Of a stretch of 61,171 nucleotides of DNA, positions 8,534-19,338 are shown one piece after another. Each line of letters begins with the position of its first letter. The stretch's first letter is position 1. Below the pieces are notes generated by a model. The model saw only the letters and a program-made list of their open reading frames with translations, did not search any database and was not told the origin of the DNA. Location: NCBI GenBank assembly GCA_010031735.1, contig RGZB01000007.1, forward strand, positions 1 to 61,171. The letters run 5' to 3'. The position numbers were made by a program, and so were the translations under genes. This DNA comes from Pseudomonadota bacterium (GTDB taxonomy: Bacteria > Pseudomonadota > Alphaproteobacteria > Rickettsiales > RGZB01).

Positions 8534-9843
8534 TGCGTAGTCCTCACTTCGAGGCCTTGCTGACACCGTATCTGAACCTTTCGCGGAAACCCCGGCTTGC
8601 GGTCGCCGTTTCGGGTGGTGCCGACAGTATGGGCCTGGTGCTGCTCGCTGCGGAACTCGCCAAGGCCAAGCGCCTGCAGCTCGTCGCGATCACCGTCGAT
8701 CATGGCTTGCGGAAAGAAGCAACGAAAGAAGCCGCGAAAGTCGGTGAATGGCTGAAAGCGCACGGCATCAAACACCAGACGCTAACGTACAAAGGTTTGG
8801 CTCCTGAAAGCAATATCCAGGAATTCGCACGTGAGTTGCGTTACCGTCTGATGGCAGAATACTGCAAAGCGAATAAGATCGCGAATCTGCTCGTCGCACA
8901 TACGATGGAAGATCAAGTGGAAACCCTGCTCATGCGTTTGGAGCGTGGCAGCGGCATCGATGGCTTATCGGCCATCCCCGCCGTGCAGGAAATGGCAGGT
9001 ATCACGCTTATCCGTCCACTCTTGTCGGTTCCAAAAGCGTCGCTTCAAGACTACCTTAAATCCCGCAAGCAGAAATGGATTTCCGATCCATCGAATACCA
9101 ACACCCAATTCGCGCGCGTGCGCGTGCGCAACCTCATGAACGAACATGCCGATGCGCTCTTCACTAAACGTATGTTCGACACCGCCGTGAATGCGGGCCG
9201 TGCGCGCCATGCACTCGAGGTACAGGTCAATGCGCTGATCGCCGCATGCACAAACCTAAACCCTGCTGGATTTATTACGATCGACAGCAATCTACTTTTA
9301 AAAGCACCGGAAGAGATTGCGCTGCGCCTCTTGAGTGCTGCACTCATGTGCATCAGTGGGAGCGAAGAGAAGCCGCGTTTCGAGAAACTGCAGCGTCTCT
9401 ATGCGGGACTGCACCAGAGCACGGTAGCTCTCACACTCCACGGTTGCACGCTCCTGAAAGGCGGCAACACCATCACCGTGCTGCGCGAACCCGCGCGCGC
9501 TGCGTCAATGAAAGAAACTTTGGCCGCCGGTGCAGAAGTGGTATGGGATGGCCGGTTTACGCTATCGCTGAAAGGCCGCACGCTCACATCCCTTACCGTC
9601 AAGGCCCCCACGGCGAACGATCTCGCCGCTTTACGTAAAAAACATAAATCCTCCCTGCCGCGTGAGGTGTTACTCTCTGCACCAGCACTTTACCGAGGAG
9701 ATGCCCTGGTCGCCCTGCCGCTTATCGGATATTTTGAAACCCCGGTGCTCAGACGTGCGGTTAAAGTGGCACACACCCCGCGCTCAGCGCTTGTTTGCAC
9801 TCCTTTTAGGTATTGTGTGCACGCAGCAAATACGCTAGTCTGA
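8533..9843 (+). CDS. tilS: tRNA(Ile)-lysidine synthase
   Basis: Modifies cytidine 34 of the AUA-reading tRNA-Ile to lysidine using ATP and lysine. The PP-loop S-G-G-A-D-S is at residues 27-32 in [14 protein letters not shown], followed by the conserved [14 protein letters not shown]. At 436 residues it includes a divergent C-terminal part. Its start overlaps the cpoB stop. ftsH follows after 19 bases, the common alphaproteobacterial order. Confidence 0.95.
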   Translation: MRSPHFEALLTPYLNLSRKPRLAVAVSGGADSMGLVLLAAELAKAKRLQLVAITVDHGLRKEATKEAAKVGEWLKAHGIKHQTLTYKGLAPESNIQEFARELRYRLMAEYCKANKIANLLVAHTMEDQVETLLMRLERGSGIDGLSAIPAVQEMAGITLIRPLLSVPKASLQDYLKSRKQKWISDPSNTNTQFARVRVRNLMNEHADALFTKRMFDTAVNAGRARHALEVQVNALIAACTNLNPAGFITIDSNLLLKAPEEIALRLLSAALMCISGSEEKPRFEKLQRLYAGLHQSTVALTLHGCTLLKGGNTITVLREPARAASMKETLAAGAEVVWDGRFTLSLKGRTLTSLTVKAPTANDLAALRKKHKSSLPREVLLSAPALYRGDALVALPLIGYFETPVLRRAVKVAHTPRSALVCTPFRYCVHAANTLV

Positions 9844-9862
9844 AACCACAGGAGATTTGCAC

Positions 9863-11797
9863 GTGGGAAATATCGGAAAAAATGTTGCACTTTGGGTACT
9901 TGCGGTCGTTTTGCTAATCGGCGCGTATGATTTCTTCGCCGGTGGCAGCACCAAAACCAGCCGCCTCGCTTTCTCGGATTTCCTGACCGAGGTGGAAGCA
10001 GGCCGCGTATCGAGTGTCAACATCCAGGGCAAGAATGTCGATGGCCAGTTCACCGACGGCGGCAATTTCAGCACCTATGCACCGGATTATCCGAATCTCG
10101 TCGAAAAACTGCATGAGGGTGGTGTGCGCATCAACGCAGCGCCGCTCGATTCTGGCATGGGTTCGTTCATGGGCGTATTGCTCGGCTGGTTCCCGATTAT
10201 CCTGCTGATCGCTGTCTGGGTGTTCTTCATGCGCCAGATGCAGGGTGGCGGTGGTAAAGGCGGCGCGATGGGCTTTGGTAAATCCCGCGCCCGTATGATG
10301 ACCGAGAAGACCGGCCGCGTGACATTCGTCGATGTCGCGGGTATCGAAGAAGCGAAGGATGAACTGGTCGAGATCGTCGATTTCCTCCGTGATCCGCAAA
10401 AATTCACCAAACTCGGCGGTAAGATCCCGAAAGGCTGCCTGCTTGTCGGCTCTCCGGGTACCGGTAAAACACTGCTCGCACGCGCGATCGCCGGCGAAGC
10501 GAACGTGCCGTTCTTCACCATCTCCGGTTCCGATTTCGTTGAGATGTTCGTCGGTGTCGGTGCAAGCCGTGTACGCGACATGTTCGAACAAGGCAAGAAA
10601 AACGCACCCTGCATCATCTTCATCGATGAGATCGATGCCGTCGGCCGTCACCGTGGCGCAGGCCTTGGCGGTGGTAACGACGAGCGCGAACAAACGCTGA
10701 ACCAACTCTTGGTCGAGATGGATGGCTTTGAAGCGAACGAAGGTGTCATCATCATCGCGGCGACCAACCGTCCGGACGTGCTCGACCCTGCGCTACTCCG
10801 CCCGGGTCGTTTTGATCGCCAGATCGTGGTGCCGCTACCGGATATCATCGGCCGCGAGAAAGTGTTGAACGTACACCTGCGTAAAGTACCGACCGGTCCG
10901 GATGTGGATGCGAAAGTGATCGCGCGCGGCACGCCAGGTTTCTCCGGTGCCGATCTTGCGAACCTGGTGAACGAAGCGGCCTTACTTGCTGCACGCCGCA
11001 ACCGCAAAGTGGTGACGATGCGTGAGCTTGAAGAGGCGAAAGACAAAGTCATGATGGGTGCGGAACGCAAATCCATGGTGATGAGCGAAGAAGAGAAGAA
11101 ACTGACCGCGTACCATGAAGCGGGCCACGCGATCGTCTCGATCCACTGTCCGGCCTCCGACCCGATCCATAAAGCGACGATCATCCCGCGCGGCCGTGCG
11201 CTGGGTATGGTGATGCGCCTGCCGGAACGCGACCGTCTCTCTGTCACGAAAGAAAAGCTCGAAGCGGATCTTGCGGTTGCCATGGGCGGCCGTGTGGCCG
11301 AAGAGCTGATCTTCGGTGCCGAGAAAGTCACGAGCGGTGCATCGTCCGATATCAAATACGCGACCAGCATGGCACGCAACATGGTGGCGGCATGGGGTAT
11401 GAGCGACAAGATCGGCCCCCTCTTCCATGGCAACGACAATGACGAAGTGTTCTTAGGCCACCAGATCATGCACCAAAAGCAAGGTTCGGAAGAGACTGCG
11501 AACCTGATCGACGCCGAAGTGAAACGTTTTGTGGAAGCCGGCTATAACCGCGCGACGAAAATCCTGAAAGACAATGCCGCTGAGCTCGAGACGCTCGCTA
11601 AAGGTTTGCTTGAATACGAAACGCTGACAGGCGATGAGATCAAAGACCTGCTTGCGGGCAAGAAGATCGATCGTAAATCGATCAACGATGCATCCGACGA
11701 TAGCGGCACGCCCGCGGTCTCTACTATTCCGAAAACCGGCAAGCCGAAGAAAGACGGCAGCTCCGGCGACGCGGATACCAAGCCCATACAGGCATAA
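9863..11797 (+). CDS. ftsH: ATP-dependent zinc metalloprotease FtsH
   Basis: Inner-membrane AAA protease that degrades misassembled membrane proteins and regulators, including LpxC in many proteobacteria; lpxC is in this window. Transmembrane segments are at about residues 8-26 and 105-125. Walker A G-S-P-G-T-G-K-T and Walker B I-I-F-I-D-E-I-D are present, with the zinc site H-E-A-G-H in the peptidase domain. I choose GTG 9863 (644 residues) because AGGAG ends 8 bases before it; a TTG six bases earlier would be too close to that site. The C-terminal tail is basic and polar. Confidence 0.97.
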   Translation: MGNIGKNVALWVLAVVLLIGAYDFFAGGSTKTSRLAFSDFLTEVEAGRVSSVNIQGKNVDGQFTDGGNFSTYAPDYPNLVEKLHEGGVRINAAPLDSGMGSFMGVLLGWFPIILLIAVWVFFMRQMQGGGGKGGAMGFGKSRARMMTEKTGRVTFVDVAGIEEAKDELVEIVDFLRDPQKFTKLGGKIPKGCLLVGSPGTGKTLLARAIAGEANVPFFTISGSDFVEMFVGVGASRVRDMFEQGKKNAPCIIFIDEIDAVGRHRGAGLGGGNDEREQTLNQLLVEMDGFEANEGVIIIAATNRPDVLDPALLRPGRFDRQIVVPLPDIIGREKVLNVHLRKVPTGPDVDAKVIARGTPGFSGADLANLVNEAALLAARRNRKVVTMRELEEAKDKVMMGAERKSMVMSEEEKKLTAYHEAGHAIVSIHCPASDPIHKATIIPRGRALGMVMRLPERDRLSVTKEKLEADLAVAMGGRVAEELIFGAEKVTSGASSDIKYATSMARNMVAAWGMSDKIGPLFHGNDNDEVFLGHQIMHQKQGSEETANLIDAEVKRFVEAGYNRATKILKDNAAELETLAKGLLEYETLTGDEIKDLLAGKKIDRKSINDASDDSGTPAVSTIPKTGKPKKDGSSGDADTKPIQA

Positions 11798-11811
11798 ATA
11801 TCAGGCACCCC

Positions 11812-13167
11812 ATGGCGAATCGCAAATACTTTGGCACAGACGGCATCCGCGGACAAGCGAACCAGGCCCCGATGGATGCAGAGACCGCTATGAAGGTCGG
11901 CCGTGCGGCGGGCTTCCTCTTCAAGAAAGGTACGCATCGCCACCGTGTTGTGATCGGCAAAGATACCCGTATCTCCGGCTATCTGATCGAGCCGGCCTTG
12001 ACCGCAGGCTTCATCTCTGTCGGCATAGATGTGGTGCTCGTAGGTCCGATGCCGACACCCGCGGTCGCCATGACCACGCGTTCGCTTCGTGCCGATCTGG
12101 GTGTGATGATTTCCGCTTCGCACAACACGTTTGAGGATAACGGCATCAAACTGTTCGACCCGAACGGCCTGAAACTTTCCGATGAGGTCGAACGTAGTAT
12201 CGAGGCACTGATGCACGAAGACCCGGAGAACATGACCGTGCCGCCGCAGAAACTCGGCCGCGCAAAACGACTGGACGACGCCGCCGGCCGTTACGTCGAA
12301 TTCGTGAAATACACGTTCCCGAAAAAACGCCGTCTGGATGGCCTGCGTATCGTGATCGACTGTGCGAATGGTGCGGCTTACCGCTTAGCACCTGCGATCC
12401 TGTGGGAACTCGGCGCGGAAGTGATCCCGATTTCCGTGGAACCGAACGGCTTCAACATCAATAAGGAATGCGGCTCCACCTATCCGGACCTGATCCGCGA
12501 AAAAGTGAAAGAGCACCGCGCGGATATCGGTATCGCGCTCGATGGTGATGCCGATCGCCTGATCGTATGCGATGAAAAGGGCCAGCTGGTCGATGGCGAC
12601 CAGATCATGGCGCTGATCGCGAAATACTGGCAGAGCAAGAACCTGCTGCAAGGTGGCGGCATTGTCGCAACGCAGATGTCGAACTTAGGGCTCGAATATT
12701 TCCTGAAATCAAGCAACCTGAAGCTCGAGCGCACCAAAGTGGGCGACCGTTATGTGGTCGAGGCGATGCGGAACAAGGGCTATAACCTCGGCGGCGAACA
12801 ATCCGGCCATATCATCTTCAACGACTATACCACTACCGGCGATGGCTGCGTTGCAGCACTCCAGGTGCTTGCAGCATTGATCGCGAGCGGTAAGCCTGCA
12901 AGCGAAACCCTCCATGTTTTCACACCGTTCCCGCAAGTGCTGAAGAACGTGCGCTTTGCTAAGGGCGCGAAAGATCCGCTCTCCAATAAAAAGGTGCAGC
13001 AAGTCATCAAAGAGGGTGAGAAGACCCTGGGTGGCAAAGGCCGCGTGTTCATCCGGAAATCCGGCACCGAGCCGCTGATCCGCATCATGGTCGAGGGCGA
13101 AAGCCAGAAGATCATCCGCAAGATTGCAGGCGATATCGCTAGCGAAATCGAAGCCATCACGAAGTAG
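11812..13167 (+). CDS. glmM: Phosphoglucosamine mutase
   Basis: Converts glucosamine-6-phosphate to glucosamine-1-phosphate on the way to UDP-GlcNAc, which feeds MurB-F and LpxC products in this window. The active serine is S103 in [11 protein letters not shown]. The metal-binding D-G-D-A-D-R and the phosphate-binding [10 protein letters not shown] near the C-terminus are present. At 451 residues it has normal length. It follows ftsH after 14 bases, a standard arrangement. Confidence 0.97.
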   Translation: MANRKYFGTDGIRGQANQAPMDAETAMKVGRAAGFLFKKGTHRHRVVIGKDTRISGYLIEPALTAGFISVGIDVVLVGPMPTPAVAMTTRSLRADLGVMISASHNTFEDNGIKLFDPNGLKLSDEVERSIEALMHEDPENMTVPPQKLGRAKRLDDAAGRYVEFVKYTFPKKRRLDGLRIVIDCANGAAYRLAPAILWELGAEVIPISVEPNGFNINKECGSTYPDLIREKVKEHRADIGIALDGDADRLIVCDEKGQLVDGDQIMALIAKYWQSKNLLQGGGIVATQMSNLGLEYFLKSSNLKLERTKVGDRYVVEAMRNKGYNLGGEQSGHIIFNDYTTTGDGCVAALQVLAALIASGKPASETLHVFTPFPQVLKNVRFAKGAKDPLSNKKVQQVIKEGEKTLGGKGRVFIRKSGTEPLIRIMVEGESQKIIRKIAGDIASEIEAITK

Positions 13168-13168
13168 C

Positions 13169-13972
13169 ATGGCACATACCTTAAAAGGCCGCGTGCTCAT
13201 CATCGCCGGTTCCGACCCAAGTGGAGGCGCGGGTATCCAGGCCGATATCAAAGCCTGCACCGCAATGGGCGCTTATGCCATGACAGCGATCACGGCGCTT
13301 ACCGCCCAGGACACGAACGGTGTCACGGGTGTGCATGAAGTGCCGGAAACCTTCATTGCCGAACAGATCAAACTCTGCTTGGACGATATCGGTGCCGATA
13401 CCATCAAGACCGGGATGCTACACAGAGCAAGCGTCATCCAAGCCGTATTCGATGCCACGCAAGGCCATGGCCGCGGGATACCCCTTGTACTCGACCCGGT
13501 GATGGTCGCCAAAGGCGGCTCCCCGCTCCTGCAGAAAGATGCGGTACATGCCCTACAAACGCTCTTGATACCCATCGCCGCACTCATCACACCCAATATC
13601 CCGGAGGCAGAGCTTCTCTCCGGCATGACCATCGAAACCGACGCGGATATGAAAAAAGCAGGCCAAGCCATCCTCAAGAGGGGTGCGAAGGCCGTATTGA
13701 TGAAAGGCGGCCACCGCGAGGGTGCGGAAGTGACCGATATCCTTCTCACAGAAGGGGGGGCAAAAACCTTCCGAAGCCCGCGTATCAAGACCCGCCAGAC
13801 GCATGGTACGGGCTGTACGCTCGCTTCTGCCATTGCCGCATCGCTGGCACAGGGTATGGCGCTCGAAACCGCAGTGGAACGCGCACGTAACTATGTATGG
13901 AATGCGATCAACACCGCCCCGGGCTATGGCTCAGGCCACGGGCCTTTGAACCATCTGGCCGATGCGGATTAG
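13169..13972 (+). CDS. thiD: Hydroxymethylpyrimidine/phosphomethylpyrimidine kinase
   Basis: Phosphorylates HMP and HMP-P for thiamine synthesis. It has the ribokinase-like motifs I-A-G-S-D-P-S-G-G-A-G-I-Q-A-D near the start, N-I-P-E-A-E, and the anion-hole T-H-G-T-G-C-T-L-A-S-A. Start ATG 13169 lies one base after the glmM stop and gives 267 residues; an in-frame extension inside glmM is rejected. The stop overlaps the convergent small gene by 4 bases. Confidence 0.95.
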   Translation: MAHTLKGRVLIIAGSDPSGGAGIQADIKACTAMGAYAMTAITALTAQDTNGVTGVHEVPETFIAEQIKLCLDDIGADTIKTGMLHRASVIQAVFDATQGHGRGIPLVLDPVMVAKGGSPLLQKDAVHALQTLLIPIAALITPNIPEAELLSGMTIETDADMKKAGQAILKRGAKAVLMKGGHREGAEVTDILLTEGGAKTFRSPRIKTRQTHGTGCTLASAIAASLAQGMALETAVERARNYVWNAINTAPGYGSGHGPLNHLADAD

Positions 13973-14301
13973 TGTTGGGTCGGTTCTTGGAGATCTGTAT
14001 TAAGGATATAAAGGAACAGCTCGAAGAACGAGATATCCTTGCGGATGGCCAGATTGTATAGCCCACTCAATGATTCTTTGATTTTCTCAGGAAAGGTACA
14101 ATTTTCTTGCTCGAGTTGTGCCTGCCAGTCAAGATCGAAGCGGTAACGCTTAGGCACGTTCATCCCTACACTGAAGGCTCGCTTTCCTTGCCGGTATTCT
14201 CCGTCCTGAATCCACAACACCGGCATATATACAGTCCGCGACTCCCCAGAGAATTTTTCCCATAATTTCAGTGTCTTAACATTTTTCTGGGATGTATTCA
14301 T
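13969..14301 (-). CDS. Small uncharacterised protein
   Basis: A 110-residue soluble protein with no signal peptide or membrane segment. GGAGG lies 6-7 bases upstream of the ATG, so it is a real gene. Visible stretches are V-Y-M-P-V-L-W-I-Q-D-G-E, P-K-R-Y-R-F-D-L-D-W-Q and a hydrophobic F-F-E-L-F-L-Y-I-L near the end. I do not recognise the family. The gene stands alone on the minus strand between thiD and rpmE. Confidence 0.7.
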   Translation of the reverse strand: MNTSQKNVKTLKLWEKFSGESRTVYMPVLWIQDGEYRQGKRAFSVGMNVPKRYRFDLDWQAQLEQENCTFPEKIKESLSGLYNLAIRKDISFFELFLYILNTDLQEPTQH

Positions 14302-14424
14302 AAGAGCCTCCGAGGGGTAAGGGGTTGGGTTTTAAATAACCCGCTTAGCATAATAAAAAGCCACCCTAACCGGTGTGAAGATTTTATGACATTCCAAGGG
14401 GTTTGAACGACGTTAGATAACTGC

Positions 14425-14453
14425 TTGCAATCCTGGGAAAGCTGGTGTATAAA
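14425..14453 (+). promoter_or_regulatory. Promoter of rpmE
   Basis: TTGCAA (14425-14430) and TATAAA (14448-14453) are separated by 17 bases. The start point would be near 14460, giving a leader of about 45 bases. The preceding gap (14302-14424) shows nothing else that I can support. Confidence 0.75.
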
Positions 14454-14505
14454 CCCGCCCTCACGCGCGAAAATGCCGTGAAACCCAGATTTTTAGAGGC
14501 TTCGT

Positions 14506-14811
14506 ATGAAAAAAGGCATTCACCCGGATTACCATGAAATCACCGTTATCATGACGGATGGTACCAAATTCCAGACCCGTTCCACCTATGGCAAAAAAGG
14601 TGATGAACTGCGTCTCGACGTGGATCCGAAAACCCACCAAGCGTGGACCGGCAACATCGAAGTGAAAAACCAAGGTCGCGTGGCAGACTTCAACAAACGT
14701 TTCGGTGGTCTCGGCAATGTGACCAAAGCGAGCGCGCAAGCGGCTGGTAAAAAAGAAGACAAAGCTCCGAAGAAAAAAGCCGAAGACAAAAAAGACTCTG
14801 CAAGCGCGTAG
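14506..14811 (+). CDS. rpmE: Large ribosomal subunit protein L31 (bL31), cysteine-free form
   Basis: It begins [14 protein letters not shown] and has T-R-S-T-Y-G-K, D-P-x-x-H-x-A-W-T-G and F-N-K-R-F-G-G-L, as in alphaproteobacterial bL31. The zinc cysteines of the C+ form are absent. At 101 residues it is about 25 longer than usual, owing to a lysine/alanine/aspartate-rich tail from residue 77. It stands alone with its own promoter, three bases from a convergent gene. Confidence 0.95.
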   Translation: MKKGIHPDYHEITVIMTDGTKFQTRSTYGKKGDELRLDVDPKTHQAWTGNIEVKNQGRVADFNKRFGGLGNVTKASAQAAGKKEDKAPKKKAEDKKDSASA

Positions 14812-14814
14812 GCA

Positions 14815-16392
14815 TTATACCTGACGCACGCTTCTTTGTGGCACATGCTCCTCACCGGAGTGTTCGTTTACCCGTTTTACCACCGCCGCCACTTCTTCAA
14901 CCAATGCTGTGAAGGCCGCACGCGTCTTCTCAGGCAGGCTATCCTGTTTACCTTTAAGCTCTGTGCAGTATAGCGCATAGGCATTACAAACCACTTCTTC
15001 GCGTGATGTATCTGGCTTCTTCTTACGATAATTCTCGTAAAGGCCAGAGAGCGAGTTCAATACCTGTGAAAGATTATTGGTGTCGATAGTAGTAAGCATC
15101 TGCGTCATCATTGGGTCGGCCGCTTCTTCGCGCACTGCTTTGCCAAGAGCAGATGCAAGCTCCATCAGCTCCGCGTTCCGGTCAACCCCGCCAGGCACGT
15201 GTTTATTCATGATATCGATAGCAACATGCACCAGTTCATGAATCCCTGTCTGCGCAAGTGTAAGATTGCTTTCCTCATCGCTCGTGAATACGCGCGGCTT
15301 ATCTTCATGTTTATCCAGACCATGCGACATAAACAGCGTATAATAACGGTCGAGGCGCGCTCCTTTGCTGCCTCGCGTCTCTTCTGTACCTTTAGGGCTT
15401 AGGCCCGGTAGGTTACCTTCCGGCAGGATATCGCTGATATTCTTTGAAGGTGTATACACCACATGGTAACGTTGGGTGATAAGCAGACGAAGTAAGTCAT
15501 CTGGCATATGTTCGAATACAGCGCGCGCAAGTTTCTGGTGCTCCGCATGCTGGAATATGGACTGATCAATCATATCCGCAAGGTCATGAAAACCTGCGTG
15601 CGCATTTCTACGCATACGGTATTCACGCAGTAATCCGCCCGTATGAATACGTTCGGAGACATCTTCTTTGTTTTTGACCATATATGTCGTGTACTTGAGC
15701 GCATCAGTATCTGATTCAAACTGCTCAGCATAAGGTTTATTACCAAGCGCATAGGAGATCGGCAGGTTCATACCCAGAATCTGCTGACGCATCGCGATAT
15801 CTCGCGCAAGTTCTGCATAAGAACCGTATACATCGCCGTTATTGGCAAAATGACGCTCACCTGCGATTGTATAGGCCCCTGTTTGTGCCCATTCCGTGAC
15901 GACCCTTTTCTGGTCATCTAAAAGTTTGGCTTGATCCAGTGCACTTAAAACTTTGGTGAGAAGTCTATCCCGATCTACCTCATCATCAATCTTAAGCCCG
16001 GCCTCGGCCGTACGCATCGCGCGGAGAATGGTCATATCCCGATTCAGATGACTGCACGCATCCGCAAGATAAAGATAGAGCCCGAGCGTCATATAATGAT
16101 TCCCCGCCTCCGGTGGCAGGTATTGCAGGGCGTTGAGATTATCGTCATCGACAAACGCCGTAGCATATTCAAGCGCCATCCATATTTTCTCAATAAAAAT
16201 ACGGCTGCGCTCTGGATTAAAATCAGCCGGCACAAGCAAAACAGCAGTACTGTTATTGAGAATGAGACGCGAAGGCCCTGTTGTGAAGCGTTCTGCGGCC
16301 TCTGCAAGAAGTTCGTCACGAGTGCTCAGATCGACATCCGGTTTCGGATAACGTTCACTAATAATAGCCTTGATAAAATCGCTTTGAGTCAT
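14815..16392 (-). CDS. Uncharacterised protein with HExxH zincin motif
   Basis: 525 residues, no signal peptide and no membrane segment, so probably cytosolic or exported by another route. H385-E-L-V-H389 lies in T-L-A-Q-T-G-I-H-E-L-V-H-V-A, and about 77 residues later R-E-E-V-V-C-N-A-Y-A-L-Y (E465/E466) could supply the third zinc ligand, as in gluzincins of the anthrax-lethal-factor-like type. The rest is mostly helical and unfamiliar. Codon use looks more AT-rich than the neighbours. Peptidase activity is inference from the motif; the family is not recognised. Confidence 0.7.
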   Translation of the reverse strand: MTQSDFIKAIISERYPKPDVDLSTRDELLAEAAERFTTGPSRLILNNSTAVLLVPADFNPERSRIFIEKIWMALEYATAFVDDDNLNALQYLPPEAGNHYMTLGLYLYLADACSHLNRDMTILRAMRTAEAGLKIDDEVDRDRLLTKVLSALDQAKLLDDQKRVVTEWAQTGAYTIAGERHFANNGDVYGSYAELARDIAMRQQILGMNLPISYALGNKPYAEQFESDTDALKYTTYMVKNKEDVSERIHTGGLLREYRMRRNAHAGFHDLADMIDQSIFQHAEHQKLARAVFEHMPDDLLRLLITQRYHVVYTPSKNISDILPEGNLPGLSPKGTEETRGSKGARLDRYYTLFMSHGLDKHEDKPRVFTSDEESNLTLAQTGIHELVHVAIDIMNKHVPGGVDRNAELMELASALGKAVREEAADPMMTQMLTTIDTNNLSQVLNSLSGLYENYRKKKPDTSREEVVCNAYALYCTELKGKQDSLPEKTRAAFTALVEEVAAVVKRVNEHSGEEHVPQRSVRQV

Positions 16393-16454
16393 GGATGTGC
16401 TTTCCTACCGCAAATTCCATTCTAAAGCGCAAATATTAATGAATTATTAATGGA

Positions 16455-17504
16455 TTAGAGGAAATAGTCTTTGATATCGACCGAGGATTCGCAACCTACC
16501 TTGGCCGCGTTCTTCTTTACCCAGTCTTCTGCGCTCTGGCGGCCGATTTCCTTCAAGTGGACCAAGAAGTCCCAATCCGCATTGAATTTGCTCGCATGAC
16601 CGAGGCCCGCCATGATCTCGTCGGCCTCGATCAGGTGCAGCCGGATATCCTTGTACTCATCCTCTTTCACCTTGCCTTTTTTCAGCAGTTTACTGACGAA
16701 GGAGATCGCCCGCACCTCGCGCATGAGGTTCGAGTTGAAACTGATCTCGTTCACACGGTTCATGATATCGTTGGCGGTGGTCGGCACATGGTCGATATTG
16801 ACCGCGTTGATCTGCACGATCAGCACGTCCGTCGAATTACAGCTATAGATGAGCGGGAACAGTGCCGGATTGCCGGAATATCCCCCATCCCAATAGGGCT
16901 GGCCATCGATCTCGACCGTTTTGAAGATGAAAGGCAGGCAGGCCGATGCCATCAGTACCTTCGCGTCGATCTCATGCACTTCGAACACTTTGATCTTCCC
17001 GGAGAGTACGTTGGTCGCGTTGATGAACAAGCGCTTGTTGCTTTGTTGCAGGATATCGAAATCGATCACTTCCTTCAGCACATCCTCGAGCGGGTTCAAG
17101 TCGAAGTAATTGAGTTGGTACGGCGAGAACATTCGCGTCAAGTAATCCATCGCCATGAAAGATGGCGACATACTCATATCGGTGTTACCCATCATCTTGT
17201 CGAAGATCGTTGGTTGCAGGGGCGAAAGGACCGCAGCGGCACTCACCTTGCGCCAGAACATGTCCATCGCTTTCTTCGCTTCAGAAACACCGTTGGCCGC
17301 GCCCCCTTTTGCGATGCCGTACACCGCAAGCGCGGCATTCATCGCACCTGCGCTCGTTGCCGTGATGCCATCGATCGAAAGCGAGTCTTCCTCAAGCAGG
17401 CGGTCGAGCACGCCCCAGGTGAAGGCGCCGTGGGCACCGCCGCCTTGCAGTGCAAGGTTCAGGTGTTTGTGGCCACTCAGTTTACAGACTTGTTTCTCAG
17501 GCAT
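16455..17504 (-). CDS. Patatin-like phospholipase
   Basis: About 349 residues. The oxyanion-hole G-G-G-A-H-G lies in L-A-L-Q-G-G-G-A-H-G-A-F-T-W-G-V-L. The nucleophile serine is in T-A-T-S-A-G-A-M-N-A, and the catalytic aspartate in Y-W-D-G-G-Y-S-G-N-P. The Ser-Asp dyad implies lipid acyl hydrolase activity; the substrate is unknown. An upstream GTG at 17513 adds three residues (M-L-A) and cannot be excluded. The gene is divergent from rnhA. Confidence 0.92.
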   Translation of the reverse strand: MPEKQVCKLSGHKHLNLALQGGGAHGAFTWGVLDRLLEEDSLSIDGITATSAGAMNAALAVYGIAKGGAANGVSEAKKAMDMFWRKVSAAAVLSPLQPTIFDKMMGNTDMSMSPSFMAMDYLTRMFSPYQLNYFDLNPLEDVLKEVIDFDILQQSNKRLFINATNVLSGKIKVFEVHEIDAKVLMASACLPFIFKTVEIDGQPYWDGGYSGNPALFPLIYSCNSTDVLIVQINAVNIDHVPTTANDIMNRVNEISFNSNLMREVRAISFVSKLLKKGKVKEDEYKDIRLHLIEADEIMAGLGHASKFNADWDFLVHLKEIGRQSAEDWVKKNAAKVGCESSVDIKDYFL

Positions 17505-17586
17505 GGCAAGCACACTACTGCCAACCTGTTATTTTGCAACTTAAAAAGATTTGCGCGTCGCACAAGAAATGGTTAGATGTTCTACG

Positions 17587-18033
17587 ATGATTCATCACGA
17601 CGAGATTGTACGTATTTATACCGACGGCGCCTGCTCCGGCAACCCGGGCCCGGGTGGCTGGGGTGCCATATTGCGCTTCAAGGGTAAAGAGAAGGAACTC
17701 TCCGGCGGCGAAGCGGACACCACCAACAACCGTATGGAACTCATGGCGGCGATCATGGCGCTTGAAGCACTGAAGAAAACCTCGACCGTGCATATCTATA
17801 CCGATAGCAGTTATGTGATGGACGGCCTCACCAAATGGCTTCCGAACTGGAAAAAGAACGGCTGGCGTACCGCCGATAAGAAACCCGTAAAGAATGCAGA
17901 ACTCTGGCAGCGCCTAGAAGAAGCTGCGGAAAAACACGCAGTGAAATGGCATTGGGTGAAAGGCCACAGCGGCCACCCGGAGAACGAACGCGCCGATGAG
18001 CTGGCTCGCGGCGGCATCCCGAAGAAAAACTGA
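17587..18033 (+). CDS. rnhA: Ribonuclease HI
   Basis: Cleaves RNA in RNA-DNA hybrids. The carboxylate set is complete: D in [12 protein letters not shown] in N-R-M-E-L-M-A, D in Y-T-D-S-S-Y-V and D in N-E-R-A-D-E-L-A, with the flexible-loop K-G-H-S-G-H. Start taken at ATG 17587 (148 residues), matching family length; a 12-residue extension to 17551 exists but is unlike the family. It ends directly against the convergent transporter gene with no spacer. Confidence 0.95.
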   Translation: MIHHDEIVRIYTDGACSGNPGPGGWGAILRFKGKEKELSGGEADTTNNRMELMAAIMALEALKKTSTVHIYTDSSYVMDGLTKWLPNWKKNGWRTADKKPVKNAELWQRLEEAAEKHAVKWHWVKGHSGHPENERADELARGGIPKKN

Positions 18034-19338
18034 TTACTCTTCTTCCTCTTCGCGATAATCATCATCGCGCTCTACGAGCTTGCTGATCCTGAGACGCGCG
18101 AGTTGATGCTGCTGTTTATGCAGCACCTCAAAACGGTAGCCCTGGAAATGGAACACCTGGCCCGGATCGGGGATACGCTGTGCTTCATGGATCAGGAAAC
18201 CCGCGATCGTCGCTGCCTCATCGTCCTTGATGTTCCAATCCATCTCGCGGTTTAGATCGCGGATTGTCACCGCGCCGTCCGCGACACAGGTATTGTCTGG
18301 CTCTTTGATGATGGTTTGCATACGCGTGCCGGAATAATGTTCGTCATCGATCTGACCAACGATCTCTTCGATGATGTCTTCTAGCGTCACCAACCCTTGC
18401 AGGTCGCCGTATTCATCCACCACGAGTGCCATGTGGCTCCTCCTCTCGCGGAACGCATGCATCTGTTCTTTCAGCGTGATGCTCGAGGGCACGAACCACG
18501 GCTCGAGGATGGCAAGCGACAGATCGAACGGTTTACCCTCGATCTCCGTTGCACGCAGCAGCTTCAGGAATGATTTCACATGGATGATGCCGACGATATT
18601 ATCCGGATTATCCTTCCACACCGGTATACGTGTATAGGGCGCGCTTAATATCTGGCGGGAGATCTTATCCTGCTTCTGGTTGAGGCCGATGGTGAACATC
18701 TTCTTACGGTGCACCATGATATCCGCAACCGTGTTCTGCGACATATCGAGGATACTGCCGAGCATGTTGCGGTCTTCTTTCACCACCGCACCTTCCTGGT
18801 GGTGTAGATCGATCGCGCCGCGGAGTACATCCACACCGGCGACCATGTCCCCCTTGCCCTTGCGCACACCCACTACCCAGAGCGCTTTGTTCACGATCTT
18901 ATGGACCGTTGCCGTGATGGGGGTCAGCAACCATACGAGCGGACGCATGAGCGGTGCCACCCCGAGTGCGACTTTCTCCGGGAAATTGAACGCGTAGGAT
19001 TTCGGCAGCACTTCACCGAAGATGAAGACCATCACCGTCATCACTGCGGTCGCGTATAAGATACCGTCGTCACCGAACAGCTGGATCGCCATCGCCGTCA
19101 TCATCGCGGAAGCACCGATGTTGAGCGTGTTATTGAGAAGCAGGATCGCCGCAATCAGCTGCTCTTTCTCGGAACGCAGTTTCTCGACCAGCACCGCTCG
19201 CTTGTTACCCTCGGTCTTGAGTTTATGGATCTTCGCACGGGAAACCGCGGTAAGGCCTGTCTCCGCGGCAGAGAAGAACGCCGCGATCAGTAGCAGTACG
19301 AACGTCCCTATAATCGTATAGATGTTCTCTTGCGTCAT
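18034..19338 (-). CDS. CNNM/CBS-domain membrane protein (CorB/YfjD type)
   Basis: 434 residues. The N-terminal CNNM transmembrane domain (about 1-190) has F-F-S-A-A-E-T-G-L-T-A-V-S-R and F-G-E-V-L-P-K-S. It is followed by a CBS pair (about 205-340; P-V-W-K-D-N-P-D-N-I-V-G-I, L-V-V-D-E-Y-G-D-L-Q-G-L-V-T-L-E-D) and a CorC_HlyC domain at the C-terminus. Related proteins move or sense Mg2+/Co2+; the substrate here is not visible. Start ATG overlaps the aroB stop (TAATG), so the two are coupled. Confidence 0.92.
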   Translation of the reverse strand: MTQENIYTIIGTFVLLLIAAFFSAAETGLTAVSRAKIHKLKTEGNKRAVLVEKLRSEKEQLIAAILLLNNTLNIGASAMMTAMAIQLFGDDGILYATAVMTVMVFIFGEVLPKSYAFNFPEKVALGVAPLMRPLVWLLTPITATVHKIVNKALWVVGVRKGKGDMVAGVDVLRGAIDLHHQEGAVVKEDRNMLGSILDMSQNTVADIMVHRKKMFTIGLNQKQDKISRQILSAPYTRIPVWKDNPDNIVGIIHVKSFLKLLRATEIEGKPFDLSLAILEPWFVPSSITLKEQMHAFRERRSHMALVVDEYGDLQGLVTLEDIIEEIVGQIDDEHYSGTRMQTIIKEPDNTCVADGAVTIRDLNREMDWNIKDDEAATIAGFLIHEAQRIPDPGQVFHFQGYRFEVLHKQQHQLARLRISKLVERDDDYREEEEE

